From Oscillatoriales cyanobacterium PMM_0080 (GTDB taxonomy: Bacteria > Cyanobacteriota > Cyanobacteriia > Cyanobacteriales > Microcoleaceae), in assembly GCA_949127775.1 (NCBI GenBank), contig CASBQF010000066.1, positions 16,386 to 80,385 on the forward strand: a DNA stretch of 64,000 nucleotides. Direction: 5' to 3'. Below are positions 17,498 through 28,921 of this stretch, piece after piece. The notes under the pieces were generated by a model, which was not told the origin of the DNA, searched no databases, and worked only from the letters and a program-made list of their open reading frames with translations. Each line of letters opens with the position of its first letter. Position 1 is the first letter of the stretch. The position numbers and the translations under genes were made by a program.

Positions 17498-17977
17498 ATG
17501 AACATTCGCATCGGCAACGGTTACGACATTCACTGCTTAGTTCCAGAACGCCCCCTCATCCTCGGCGGAGTCAAAATTTCCCACGAATTAGGATTACTAG
17601 GTCACAGCGATGCAGACGTGCTGACTCACGCGATCATGGACGCGATGCTCGGAGCTCTCAGCCTCGGAGATATTGGCCTTTATTTCCCACCGACTGACCC
17701 GAAATGGAAAGGTGCTGATAGTTTAGTTTTGCTAGCACAAGTCAACCAGTTAATATTAGATAAAGGCTGGGAAATCGGCAATATTGACTCGGTTGTGGTG
17801 GCCGAACGTCCGAAGCTGAAACCGCATATTGGCCAAATGCGCGATCGCATTTCTAGCATCCTCAAACTCAACCCAGACCAAATCGGCATCAAAGCCACCA
17901 CCAACGAAAAGTTAGGCCCCGTGGGGAGAGAGGAAGGAATCGCAGCCTATGCTGTAGTTTTGCTAGGCCGAAAATAG
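17498..17977 (+). CDS. ispF: 2-C-methyl-D-erythritol 2,4-cyclodiphosphate synthase
   Basis: [76 protein letters not shown]. Confidence 0.96.
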   Translation: MNIRIGNGYDIHCLVPERPLILGGVKISHELGLLGHSDADVLTHAIMDAMLGALSLGDIGLYFPPTDPKWKGADSLVLLAQVNQLILDKGWEIGNIDSVVVAERPKLKPHIGQMRDRISSILKLNPDQIGIKATTNEKLGPVGREEGIAAYAVVLLGRK

Positions 17978-18045
17978 AACCGTATAATCTAAAATTGACT
18001 GTGGAGTCAATTGTTTAATCCAAAATCGCTAGGAAACCTGAAATC

Positions 18046-18594
18046 ATGGACACTGACAACTGGGAGTTACAATTTCCTGTAGACGCGGATGTGATCGCGT
18101 TGGATAAGGACGATCGCATAGTCGTGCTAATCGAGGTTCAAATTATTCGAGCTCAAGAAGCAGCCGCCAAACAGAAAATTGTCGATCGCGCGATGGACTG
18201 GATCAAAGCTGTGTTAGCTAAGCTTTCTGAAAAAAACGCGATCGTCCCCTATGCTATGTTTATTGACGCGGAACAAATTTTGATTTTCAAATGGGATGGT
18301 GTGAATTTATCCGAGCCTGTTTGCACTCTCAATACTGGTGAAATAGGTCGCTATTATATGCCTGGGTTTGGCAGTAAATGGCTCTTTGAAAGTACCATTG
18401 AGGGGGTGATTCAATCGTGGCTGCATGACTTAGATTATAACTGGAAATCAGAAATACCGCCAGCATCGGAGCAGATAGCAGCCATCGGTTTGCTGCCATT
18501 ACTCGCAGGTGGAACAACAAAATCAGGAGTGGAATTAGGTGGCAATCGTATATATCGAGACCAACTTTCTGATGAGTATTACTACAGGGCGTGA
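18046..18594 (+). CDS. Hypothetical protein, possibly PD-(D/E)xK-like; partner of the downstream PIN-like gene
   Basis: 182 aa with DVIALDKDDRIVVLIEVQ near the N-terminus. Overlaps the downstream ORF by 56 nt. Confidence 0.65.
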   Translation: MDTDNWELQFPVDADVIALDKDDRIVVLIEVQIIRAQEAAAKQKIVDRAMDWIKAVLAKLSEKNAIVPYAMFIDAEQILIFKWDGVNLSEPVCTLNTGEIGRYYMPGFGSKWLFESTIEGVIQSWLHDLDYNWKSEIPPASEQIAAIGLLPLLAGGTTKSGVELGGNRIYRDQLSDEYYYRA

Positions 18595-19144
18595 GGCTGA
18601 AGCAATTATGTTGCTCAGAGATTTGTCCTCATCAGTTAAATTGGTAATACCCAGCATTTGTTACATGGAGGCTTTGTCAGCTTTAGAGGATGAGTTGAAG
18701 CGACAAAACTCTTTTAAGGAACAGCTAACTCGTCAAGTTAGCGAAACAAAGCGAGATGTGACATCTGAATACGCCACATCTCTATATTTTCACTTAGAAG
18801 AGTCATTACTCTATTATTTCTATCGAATAGATGAAATTAAATTTCGCTTGCGTGAAGCGATAAGTCTGATGTCCCGAAATTCAGAAATGATTGTATTAAA
18901 TCCAGAGATTGTCCAAGCAAGCTTAAACGAAACTTTGATCGAAAAAGACCCAACAGACAATTTGATTCTACACTGTATCCTCAGTCATGCCCGATCGCAT
19001 TCCACAGAAACCAAAGTATTTCTCAGCGGTAATTTCAAAGAATTTGGCATACCGGCAGTTCAAGATGTTTTGCTAGAGGCGGGGATTACCAAGTATTTCT
19101 CTGTCACTAAAAACTTTCTAGGTTGGCTACAATCTCAGTCATAA
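18539..19144 (+). CDS. PIN-like domain protein
   Basis: GTG start; VAIVYIETNFLMSI..CYMEALSALE..DPTDNLILHCILSHAR. PIN-like acidic positions, with Glu in place of the first Asp. Confidence 0.65.
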   Translation: MAIVYIETNFLMSITTGREAEAIMLLRDLSSSVKLVIPSICYMEALSALEDELKRQNSFKEQLTRQVSETKRDVTSEYATSLYFHLEESLLYYFYRIDEIKFRLREAISLMSRNSEMIVLNPEIVQASLNETLIEKDPTDNLILHCILSHARSHSTETKVFLSGNFKEFGIPAVQDVLLEAGITKYFSVTKNFLGWLQSQS

Positions 19145-19172
19145 TTACACGCAGGTGGTAAACTAAATTCTT

Positions 19173-20948
19173 ATGAAAAATTTCCCTATTTTACATTCAA
19201 AGCTGCGCTGGCTGGCTGTTTTGCTCGCTGTAATTGCAGCCGTCAGTCTCTCTGCTTGCACTGGAGTGCGATCGACTAACTTAACAAACAGACTCATCGT
19301 TCCCACTCCCAGTGGGCCGTCTACCTTCAACTATCCCCTAAATCAGTCAGCCTATAGTGTTTTTGGCTATCTCAATGAAGGATTGATCAACGAAAACGGC
19401 TTGACATCGAAGCTAGAACCCGGTTTAGCTGAGTCCTGGGAAATTTCTAAGGATGGCAAAAAGATTGTCTTCAACCTGCGAGAAGGATTGAAATGGTCTG
19501 ACGGCGAACCGATGACAACTGATGACATTATCTTCACCTATGAAAAGATTTATTTCAATGACAAAATTCCTAGCGGTTTAAAAGATAATCTGAGAGTTGG
19601 CATGAGTCGCCAATTTCCAAAACTCAAAAAACTTGACAGTCGCCGCGTAGAATTTTCAGTAACAGAACCTTTTGCTCCATTTATTAGATATGCTGGCGGA
19701 ATCCCAATTTTACCAGCTCATATTTTGCAGGAAGCTGTCACCAATACAGAGGCCAATGGTAAGCTTAAATTCCTGTCTACTTGGGGCACGGATACTGACC
19801 CTAAAAAAATTGTCGGCAACGGTCAATACCGAATGCTGAGTTATACTCCTAATCAGCGAGTTGTCTTAGAACGAAATCCCTATTTTTGGCGCAAAGATGC
19901 TGAGGGAAATGCTCAGCCTTACATCCAGCAAATTGTTTGGCAAATTATCGAAAATACTGACAATCAACTGCTAAATTTCCGATCGGGCGATTTGGATACT
20001 CTCGACGTGCAGTCGGAAGTATTTCCGCTGCTGAAACGGGAGGAAAAACGCGGCAAATATACGGTGTTTAACGGCGGCCCGGACACTGGTAGTGTCTTCA
20101 TGTGTTTCAACCTGAATAAGGGGCGTAATCCTCAAAATCAGCCCTTTGTAGACCCGATTAAGTCTCGGTGGTTCGCGAGTAAGGAGTTTCGGCAGGCGAT
20201 CGCCTACGGCATCAACCGCGATGCCATGACTAACAATATATATCGCGGACTTGGCGCGCCACTGCATTCCCCAATTCCGGCTCAAAGTCCGTTTTACTTG
20301 TCTCCAGAACAAGGATTGAAAACTTACAGTTACAATCTGGATAAAGCCAAAGAATTACTGTTAAGTGCTGGCTTCAAGTTTAATACTAATAGTGAATTAT
20401 TAGATGCTGAAGGTAACAAAGTCAGATTTACTTTATTAATGGCTGCGGGCAAAAAAGCGCGGGAGCAAATGGGAACCCAAATTAAACAAGATTTGGGTAA
20501 ACTGGGAATGCAAATTGATACGCAGTTCTTGAGTTTTAACACTTATATCGAAAAGCTACGTTTGACTAAAAATTGGGATACTTACCTCGGTGGTTTTAGC
20601 GGAGGTACTGAACCGCACAGCGGGTACAATATTTGGTCTGTCAAAGGTACTTTGCACACTTTCAATCAGGGCCCGTCAGGGGAAGAACCACCGATTCAGG
20701 GTTGGAAAGTGGCGGAGTGGGAGCAGAAAATTGATGACCTTTATGTGAAGGCTTCCCAGGAGCTTGACGAGGCGAAGCGCAAGGAACTTTATGGGGAGAC
20801 GCAGCAGATTATAGCCGAACAAGTGCCTTTTATCTACATGGTCAATCCGCTGACTTTTGAGGCGATTCGCGATCGCGTTTCCGGGATTAAATACAGTGCT
20901 ATAGGAGGCGCTTTCTGGAATTTGTATGAACTGAAAATTACAGAATAG
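19173..20948 (+). CDS. ABC transporter substrate-binding lipoprotein, family 5 (peptide/opine type)
   Basis: Lipobox-like LSACTG. LAESWEISKDGKKIVFNLREGLKWSDGEPMTTDDIIFTYE, RQAIAYGINRDAM. Confidence 0.92.
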   Translation: MKNFPILHSKLRWLAVLLAVIAAVSLSACTGVRSTNLTNRLIVPTPSGPSTFNYPLNQSAYSVFGYLNEGLINENGLTSKLEPGLAESWEISKDGKKIVFNLREGLKWSDGEPMTTDDIIFTYEKIYFNDKIPSGLKDNLRVGMSRQFPKLKKLDSRRVEFSVTEPFAPFIRYAGGIPILPAHILQEAVTNTEANGKLKFLSTWGTDTDPKKIVGNGQYRMLSYTPNQRVVLERNPYFWRKDAEGNAQPYIQQIVWQIIENTDNQLLNFRSGDLDTLDVQSEVFPLLKREEKRGKYTVFNGGPDTGSVFMCFNLNKGRNPQNQPFVDPIKSRWFASKEFRQAIAYGINRDAMTNNIYRGLGAPLHSPIPAQSPFYLSPEQGLKTYSYNLDKAKELLLSAGFKFNTNSELLDAEGNKVRFTLLMAAGKKAREQMGTQIKQDLGKLGMQIDTQFLSFNTYIEKLRLTKNWDTYLGGFSGGTEPHSGYNIWSVKGTLHTFNQGPSGEEPPIQGWKVAEWEQKIDDLYVKASQELDEAKRKELYGETQQIIAEQVPFIYMVNPLTFEAIRDRVSGIKYSAIGGAFWNLYELKITE

Positions 20949-20953
20949 TCTGT

Positions 20954-21134
20954 TGTTATTGGTTATTGGTTATTGGTTATTCGTTATTTGCGATGCCCTG
21001 AGCCCTTCGACGCTTCGCTTAGGATAAACTCCGTCGAAGGGTTAGCTGTTATCAATGCCCAATGCCCAATGCCCAATGCCCAATTCCCAATTCCCAATTC
21101 CCAATTCCCAATTCCCAATTCCCAATTCCCAATA
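20954..21134. repeat. Heptameric STRRs (TTGGTTA and CCCAATG/CCCAATT arrays)
   Basis: Tandem GGTTATT at about 20956-20983, and CCCAATG x4 then CCCAATT x7-8 at about 21057-21134. Confidence 0.95.
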
Positions 21135-21137
21135 TTC

Positions 21138-21929
21138 ATGGAACCTGAAATTTTACAGAAGTTACTCGAATCAGTTGCAGCCGGGGATGTTAGCCCGATC
21201 GCAGCTTTGGACAAATTAAAGCATTTTGACTTTGAACAAGTCGGCGATTTTGCCAAAATTGACCACCACCGCACTCTCAGAACCGGCTTCCCAGAAGTCA
21301 TCTGGGGCCCAGGGAAAACACCAGACCAAATTGTTGATATTATCGAGGCCATGCGCGGGCGAAATCCGGCGGTGATGGCGACGCGAATAGAACCAGAAGT
21401 TTTCGAGAAATTACAGCAGAAAATACCCGATTTGTGCTACTACCCAAAAGCTCGAATTTGTGCAATTTCTGCTAAATCTCCAACTCCCCAGCGTCCGGGT
21501 ACTGTGACTATTATCAGTGCGGGAACGGCGGATTTGCCCGTAGCCGAAGAGGCGGCTGTGACTGCGGAACTTTGCGGTTTTGGAGTGCAGCGTTTGTGGG
21601 ATGTGGGAGTTGCCGGCATTCACCGTTTGCTGAGTAATCGCCACGTAATTGATGATGCTGATGTGTTGATTGCGGTGGCTGGTATGGAAGGTGCTTTGGC
21701 CAGTGTGGTGGCAGGTTTGGCAGATTGTCCGGTGATTGCTGTCCCAACAAGTGTTGGTTACGGCGCAAGTTTTGGCGGAATTGCTCCTTTGTTAACTATG
21801 CTTAATTCTTGTGCGGCTGGTGTTGGTGTGGTGAATATTGATAATGGTTTCGGCGCGGCAATTTTAGCTTGTCAAATTCTTAGAAGTGCCGATCGAATCG
21901 GCAGAAAAGCAGAGGCGCAGAGTACCTGA
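21138..21929 (+). CDS. larB: Nickel pincer cofactor biosynthesis protein LarB (PurE-like domain)
   Basis: [65 protein letters not shown]. Start trimmed because the 20973 ORF start reads through STRRs. Confidence 0.88.
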   Translation: MEPEILQKLLESVAAGDVSPIAALDKLKHFDFEQVGDFAKIDHHRTLRTGFPEVIWGPGKTPDQIVDIIEAMRGRNPAVMATRIEPEVFEKLQQKIPDLCYYPKARICAISAKSPTPQRPGTVTIISAGTADLPVAEEAAVTAELCGFGVQRLWDVGVAGIHRLLSNRHVIDDADVLIAVAGMEGALASVVAGLADCPVIAVPTSVGYGASFGGIAPLLTMLNSCAAGVGVVNIDNGFGAAILACQILRSADRIGRKAEAQST

Positions 21930-22076
21930 ATGGGAGAATGGGAGAGATTAGAGGAGTGTCCCGGAGTGGGAAGAGTTTTGAATTTTGAACTAAAGCGCGG
22001 CACATTCAGAAAAAGAATTCTCTAGAAAAGTTTCAAATTCTCCCCCTCGATCCCTTATTCTCCCCCTCTCTTCTTC

Positions 22077-22766
22077 TTACTTAGTGGCGATCCAAGTCGG
22101 ATAACCGCAAGAATTCTCAGTTGTCAACTTTTGGGCCTGATAACTTTTGCTAGTCCAATTAGCTACGGTTTGCAGGTTTTCCGTCAAAGAACTTTCGCTG
22201 CCAAACGCTTCAAATCCCAAAGTCCACGACGCGGTGCCGTTAATATTTAACTGAGTAATTTCTACAATACAGCCTTGGGGAATTGGTGCTTCGACAGGGA
22301 CGGACATGAGCGCACCTGGGGCGGAAACTTGGTAAAGACGTTGTGCTCGCTTTTTCTTAACTCCTACCCATTTGCCTGTCGCCAGAATATCTGCTGATAC
22401 TGGTGCCATTGTGTCGGCACAAATCCACTTCAGCCACTTTTCGGGTTTGCCTTCCCAGCGGTTGCCGAATTGCATCGCCCCGAATTCTGCTTGTCGCCAC
22501 TTTACTTGTAAATTTTTCCCGCGCAGCTTGACTCCCAAGTAGTCGCAGCCCGGTATCAGCAAATATAAGTCTTCCCGCTCTTCAGGCGGCGACAGATACC
22601 CGCCGAGACTTTCGCTTCCAAACCATTGCCCGATCGATTTTGGCAACGCACCACCATAAAACCACCGCATTTCCAGACTGGCCCGCATAACTTTTTCCTC
22701 CGTTCCACAATTTTCGTCAAACCCAGACTGGATTTGCCTCGCGCGATCGACTTTTGCGCCTTTCAA
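22077..22766 (-). CDS. Hypothetical protein
   Basis: Up to 229 aa. An internal start at MRASLEMRWFYGGALP is likely. No family recognised with confidence. Confidence 0.6.
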   Translation of the reverse strand: MKGAKVDRARQIQSGFDENCGTEEKVMRASLEMRWFYGGALPKSIGQWFGSESLGGYLSPPEEREDLYLLIPGCDYLGVKLRGKNLQVKWRQAEFGAMQFGNRWEGKPEKWLKWICADTMAPVSADILATGKWVGVKKKRAQRLYQVSAPGALMSVPVEAPIPQGCIVEITQLNINGTASWTLGFEAFGSESSLTENLQTVANWTSKSYQAQKLTTENSCGYPTWIATK

Positions 22767-22904
22767 CTCTATCCTCCTCCCTCCGGGGCTCAGAGTCTAC
22801 TACCCACAGTCAGATCGAGACTTTTGAAAAAAAAAGCACACAATCCTTTACAAACCTTCATAAGTCTGTTACATTTATTTACAGTAAGCAAAAAAGCAAT
22901 TTAG

Positions 22905-23126
<222 letters not shown>

Positions 23127-23266
23127 TGATTTTGTTAAAAATTAAACTGTACGGCTATGGCTCGCAGGCGATACACAAACTGCGCTCCATAGCTTAACTA
23201 TTTTGAGGGAAGGTTTGGTGAGACAATTAAAAACAAATATTTAATTGTCATTCGATCGCAAAAATA

Positions 23267-23806
23267 ATGATCAAACGAATTGTGACCATGCTTCTGGTGC
23301 TTCTGAGCCTCACTTTAACCAGTTGTGTATCTAACGTTGTCGGACTCAAAAGCCATATTGATACTGGTGATGGCTATCAATTTCTCTATCCCAACGGCTG
23401 GCTACCGATCGCAGTTGCTAACGGCCCCGATGTGGTGTTCCGCGATTTGATTCAGCAAACCGAGAATGTCAGCGTGGTGATCAGTCCGGTTGCGGGGGAC
23501 AAAACTTTGGCGGATTTGGGAACACCGTCGGAGGTAGGATATAAACTCAGCAAAAATGCGATCGCCCCGGCAGATTCCGGCCGCGAAGCTGAGTTAGTCA
23601 ATGCTGAATCTCGCGAATCGCGATCGAAAAATTATTACATTCTAGAATACGCCGTCAAACTCCCAAACCAACAACGCCACAATTTAGCCAGCGTAGCTAT
23701 TAGCCGCGGCAAACTTTTTACGCTGAATATCTCCACTACCGAAGAACGTTGGCCGAAGGTTAAAGCAGCTTTTGAGAAAGTCGTTAGGTCTTTCTCTGTT
23801 TATTAG
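23267..23806 (+). CDS. PsbP-like (CyanoP) photosystem II lipoprotein
   Basis: Lipobox LTSCVS; GDGYQFLYPNGWLPIAVANGPDVVFRDLIQQTENVSVVISPV. Confidence 0.88.
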   Translation: MIKRIVTMLLVLLSLTLTSCVSNVVGLKSHIDTGDGYQFLYPNGWLPIAVANGPDVVFRDLIQQTENVSVVISPVAGDKTLADLGTPSEVGYKLSKNAIAPADSGREAELVNAESRESRSKNYYILEYAVKLPNQQRHNLASVAISRGKLFTLNISTTEERWPKVKAAFEKVVRSFSVY

Positions 23807-24022
23807 GTTAAAAAGTTATTGGTTATTAGTTATTAGTTATTAGTTATGGGGAATTGGGTCAAAAGCATTGTGGATTGTGCATTGTTATCAAAGCCAACTA
23901 ATGACTGATGACTGATGACTGAGAGAGAGGGCGGGTTTAGCCATTTTTTTAGGCATTTGTATCATATATCCTTAGCTAAACCCGCCCCTACAAAATGCTA
24001 ATGACTGATGACTTCTTAAATT

Positions 24023-24667
24023 ATGAAAACACCAACTTTTGTATTAGCCTCAGCTTCCCCGGCGCGCCGCACCCTGCTAGAAAGTGCTGGCATTCAAGCT
24101 GTGATTTGCCCCAGCGATTTTGATGAAGGGCAAATACAAATGAGGGATGCCAAGAAATTAGTGCAGGTTTTAGCAGAGGGAAAAGCTGACGCTGTAGCTC
24201 AGTTTTTGCGGGCTAATTCTCACCCCCAAATTCCTAATCCCAAATCGTGTTTGGTGTTGGGATGTGATTCAATTTTGGTCATTGATGGGGAAATTCACGG
24301 TAAGCCGAAGGATGCGGAAGAAGCAATTTCCCGTTGGCAAAAAATGCGCGGTAAAGTTGGTGAACTGTATACAGGTCATGCTTTAATTGATACCAGATTT
24401 GACAACCTCGATGAGGCAATGGATCGATCGCTCATTCGCTGTCAAGTGACGAAAGTTCATTTTGCCGAAGTTACCTCCCGTCAAATTGCGGCTTACGTTG
24501 CTACGGGGGAACCCCTCGCCTGTGCTGGCTGTTTTGCACTGGAAGGTAAAGGTGGCTTTTTTGTGGAAAAAATCGAAGGATGTCATACAAATGTGATCGG
24601 TTTGAGTTTGCCTCTGTTGCGGCAAATGCTCGGTGAAATGGGATATGATGTGGCAGATTTTTGGTAA
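24023..24667 (+). CDS. maf: Maf-family nucleoside triphosphate pyrophosphatase
   Basis: [73 protein letters not shown]. Confidence 0.94.
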   Translation: MKTPTFVLASASPARRTLLESAGIQAVICPSDFDEGQIQMRDAKKLVQVLAEGKADAVAQFLRANSHPQIPNPKSCLVLGCDSILVIDGEIHGKPKDAEEAISRWQKMRGKVGELYTGHALIDTRFDNLDEAMDRSLIRCQVTKVHFAEVTSRQIAAYVATGEPLACAGCFALEGKGGFFVEKIEGCHTNVIGLSLPLLRQMLGEMGYDVADFW

Positions 24668-24689
24668 TCTTATCTACGCATCTAACTCA

Positions 24690-24753
24690 AGAAACCGGGT
24701 TTTTTGGGATTTCTACGACTGTAATGCGTCTTCTGTGCAAAAACCCGGTTTCT
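24690..24753. terminator. Perfect 15-bp inverted repeat between convergent genes (possible bidirectional terminator)
   Basis: AGAAACCGGGTTTTT / AAAAACCCGGTTTCT between maf (+) and the RTX-like gene (-). Confidence 0.65.
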
Positions 24754-24772
24754 GACTACCCGCGCACAAATC

Positions 24773-25690
24773 CTATCCTAGGGCGATCGCACTGTCAGAC
24801 ACAGAAGTAAACTGAATTTGACTCGGCGACACATCTTTCACCAAACCCAAGATATTACCGGTACTAGCTTCGCGAATCACCGTCGCTTGAATGTTTAAAA
24901 ATCTAAAATCAGCAGTTTGAATCGTTCCCGGAGGAACAGGGCCGTTGCTACCGTAACTTCTCGCATCGCCAATTGTGGCAAACTTTTCGGTCAAAATAAG
25001 GTCGTTTCGCGTCAGCCCTCCTGCCAATCCAATTACATCTCCTTGGGCTGGATTGTAATCGAGAATAAAATCTGCTGGCACTTCTTCTGTACTCACAGGA
25101 AAAGTCCCAATTGGACGGGCCTCGTCTGAACCAAATTCCCGCGAAGTTGCTCCCACTTCTCTTTTGAGGACAAACAAATCTGCGCCTTCTTTTCCCCAAA
25201 GTCGATCGACTCCAGCATCACCAATCAGAGTATCATTGCCACTGTCTCCGACTAAAGCATCATTGCCTTGACCCCCTCGAATAAAGTCGTTTCCCGTACC
25301 TCCATAGGCTACGTCATCACCTTGATTTCCGTTGAGTAAGTCGTTGCCACATTCTCCGTAAAGTATGTCAAAATCTTGACCGCCGCGAATAGTATCATTA
25401 CCGCAGCCTCCGATTAAAGTATCGATGCCGCTGTTACCATTCATCAGTTCGGCCGCACCCGAACCTCGCACAAAATCATTACCAGCTAAGGCGCGCAAAC
25501 CACCAGGAGTATTGCGCAGAATTCCACTTGCTAATTGAACTACATCGTTATTCGGAGTGAGGTCAAAAAAGTTGGGATCGCTACCAGGATTTAACGGCGC
25601 TGTTAGCAATCTGATGTTTGGGGGATCGGGAATAATTGGATCGGAATTTTCAGCTAAGGCTCTAATTTCTCCGAGATTTGTTTCTAGCAT
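24773..25690 (-). CDS. RTX-like calcium-binding repeat protein
   Basis: Hemolysin-type nonapeptides GNDTLIGGCGNDTIRGG..GNDFIRGGQGNDALVGDSGNDTLIG. Confidence 0.9.
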   Translation of the reverse strand: MLETNLGEIRALAENSDPIIPDPPNIRLLTAPLNPGSDPNFFDLTPNNDVVQLASGILRNTPGGLRALAGNDFVRGSGAAELMNGNSGIDTLIGGCGNDTIRGGQDFDILYGECGNDLLNGNQGDDVAYGGTGNDFIRGGQGNDALVGDSGNDTLIGDAGVDRLWGKEGADLFVLKREVGATSREFGSDEARPIGTFPVSTEEVPADFILDYNPAQGDVIGLAGGLTRNDLILTEKFATIGDARSYGSNGPVPPGTIQTADFRFLNIQATVIREASTGNILGLVKDVSPSQIQFTSVSDSAIALG

Positions 25691-25972
25691 CCTAGGTTTC
25701 CCCTGTTTTGATTGACTTTAGTTGACATTCTGATGTTAACAAAGGTTCCAATTAACAAATCTGCGTGAATCTGCGGTTACAACAATCAAATTACTGTCAC
25801 AATTGTCCGATACTCTCCTGCAACAAGTTTAGTTTATTGACACTTGACCGATCGCCCAAATCCGCAAATATTTTGAACATAGCGCCAATAATTCTCGGGA
25901 TCGCGTACTCTATTACCCGTCAGCAGTCAGTTTCGGAAAACCTACTGAGTGCTAATTGTCATCAAACCTTGA

Positions 25973-27274
<1,302 letters not shown>

Positions 27275-27333
27275 CACTTTGGTAGTTGGTGTCAACAACC
27301 AGGTCAAACTTCGTCACAGACTGCTGTTTACCA

Positions 27334-27430
27334 CCGAGGCCAGATCCCCCTAGCCCCCCTTAAGAAGGGGGGAACAAGAAGCATTCAAAGTCCCCCTTAA
27401 GAAGGGGGATTTAGGGGGATCTGGCCTCGG
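27334..27430. repeat. MITE-like inverted repeat (CCCCCTTAAGAAGGGGG family), copy 2, with perfect 18-bp TIRs
   Basis: CCGAGGCCAGATCCCCCT ... AGGGGGATCTGGCCTCGG. Core is in opposite orientation to the 11911-12047 copy. Confidence 0.9.
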
Positions 27431-27501
27431 CTACAAACGAGATTTAATGGTTTTAGGCTTGAGTTGACACTAATGCCCAATGCCAAATTACCCATTACCA
27501 A

Positions 27502-28560
27502 TTAAGGATAGAAAGCCAATTGAGGCAAACCCAAAGTTTCTTCCCAACCCATCATCAAATTCATGCACTGGATGCCTTGTCCAGCTTGACCTTTAATTAA
27601 ATTATCGATCGCCGACATGACAATTACCCTGTCAGTACGCGGATCTACTTCCACGCCGATATAACAAAGATTTGTGCCACAAGCCCATTTTGACTGCGGA
27701 TAAACCCCAGCGGGTAAGACTTTTACGAAAGGAGAATTGCGGTAAAAAGCGGTGAAAATGGTGATTAAATCTTCCCGTACTAATCCTGGATCGCGCAAAT
27801 TTGCGTAAACAGTTGCCAGAATTCCCCGCACCATCGGCATCAGGTGAGGAGTAAATTGAACTTTAATATCATGTCCGGCTAAATCGCTGCAAACTTGCTC
27901 AATTTCTGGAGTATGCCGATGGCGGCCAACGCCATAAGCACCTATGGAATTGTCAGCTTCTGCCAATAATAGATTAACTTCGGCTTTGCGGCCTCCTCCT
28001 GAAGCTCCGGATTTAGCGTCAATAATTGCCGTTTCTGGAACGATGATACCTTGTTTAAGCAATGGTGCCAGTGCCAACAAACTAGCGGTGACGTAGCAGC
28101 CTGCACAGCCGACCAATTGAGCATTTTTAATGCGATCGCGGTACAATTCTGGCAAACCGTAAACAGCGGTGGCTGCTAAATCCAAGTCCGATCGCTCCCC
28201 GCCGTACCAAGCTTTATAAGTGTCGAGATTTTCAAATCTGTAATCAGCCGACAAATCCAAGACTTTGCAGCCTTTTTCGATCAGCTTTGGTGCCATTTGG
28301 CAAGCTAAACCGTTCGGCAGCGACAGAAACACAACTTCACATTTTGCCGCTATTTTGTCTAGGTCGATCGCCTCGATAGTCAAGTTAATGCAGTTAGTCA
28401 GATGCGGATAAAGGCTGGAAAAAGGTTTTCCCGCACTACTATCCCCGCCCAAATACACTACTTCCGCCGCTGGGTGATCCGCCAGCAGTCGCACAAGTTG
28501 CACGCCCCCGTACCCTGAAGCGCCGATAATTCCTACAGGCACACGTCCAACATTTCCCAT
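27502..28560 (-). CDS. argC: N-acetyl-gamma-glutamyl-phosphate reductase
   Basis: [46 protein letters not shown]. Confidence 0.96.
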   Translation of the reverse strand: MGNVGRVPVGIIGASGYGGVQLVRLLADHPAAEVVYLGGDSSAGKPFSSLYPHLTNCINLTIEAIDLDKIAAKCEVVFLSLPNGLACQMAPKLIEKGCKVLDLSADYRFENLDTYKAWYGGERSDLDLAATAVYGLPELYRDRIKNAQLVGCAGCYVTASLLALAPLLKQGIIVPETAIIDAKSGASGGGRKAEVNLLLAEADNSIGAYGVGRHRHTPEIEQVCSDLAGHDIKVQFTPHLMPMVRGILATVYANLRDPGLVREDLITIFTAFYRNSPFVKVLPAGVYPQSKWACGTNLCYIGVEVDPRTDRVIVMSAIDNLIKGQAGQGIQCMNLMMGWEETLGLPQLAFYP

Positions 28561-28880
28561 TTTCCTTATATCCCCTCAGCCGTTGAAATCTAAAAAACGC
28601 TTTAACTTTTGCTGCATTGTACTATCAAACGGCAACTTTGGTGATAAAGAATTGTGTTGTTTTGTTCTGGAGCTGTCGGGCTTGCTAAGTTTTATCTACC
28701 AGAAAATTTGGGGACGCGAGCCTCCCCCTTATACCATTTTTCTAAAGATCAGATAGAGATGGAGGACGACAAGACATGGTAATTTATCCACTTTCCCTGT
28801 TTGGCAAGTCTGTCATAACTTTAAAAAAATGGTATTAAGCGGGGGACTTTCTCCATATTTATGAACAGAATCGAGTATTC

Positions 28881-28903
28881 CTATGATAAGTCTGTTATCA
28901 TAG
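28881..28903. mobile_element. Candidate left-end hairpin of an IS200/IS605-type element
   Basis: CTATGATAA-GTCTG-TTATCATAG, a perfect 9-bp stem 18 nt upstream of the tnpB ATG. Confidence 0.6.
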
Positions 28904-28921
28904 AACTAGGGGGAAAAGAAA

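Noticed and set aside
20973-21137. N-terminal extension of larB ([16 protein letters not shown]...NSQFPIF)
   Set aside because: It is translated heptad repeat and intergenic sequence; the LarB family starts at MEPEILQ.
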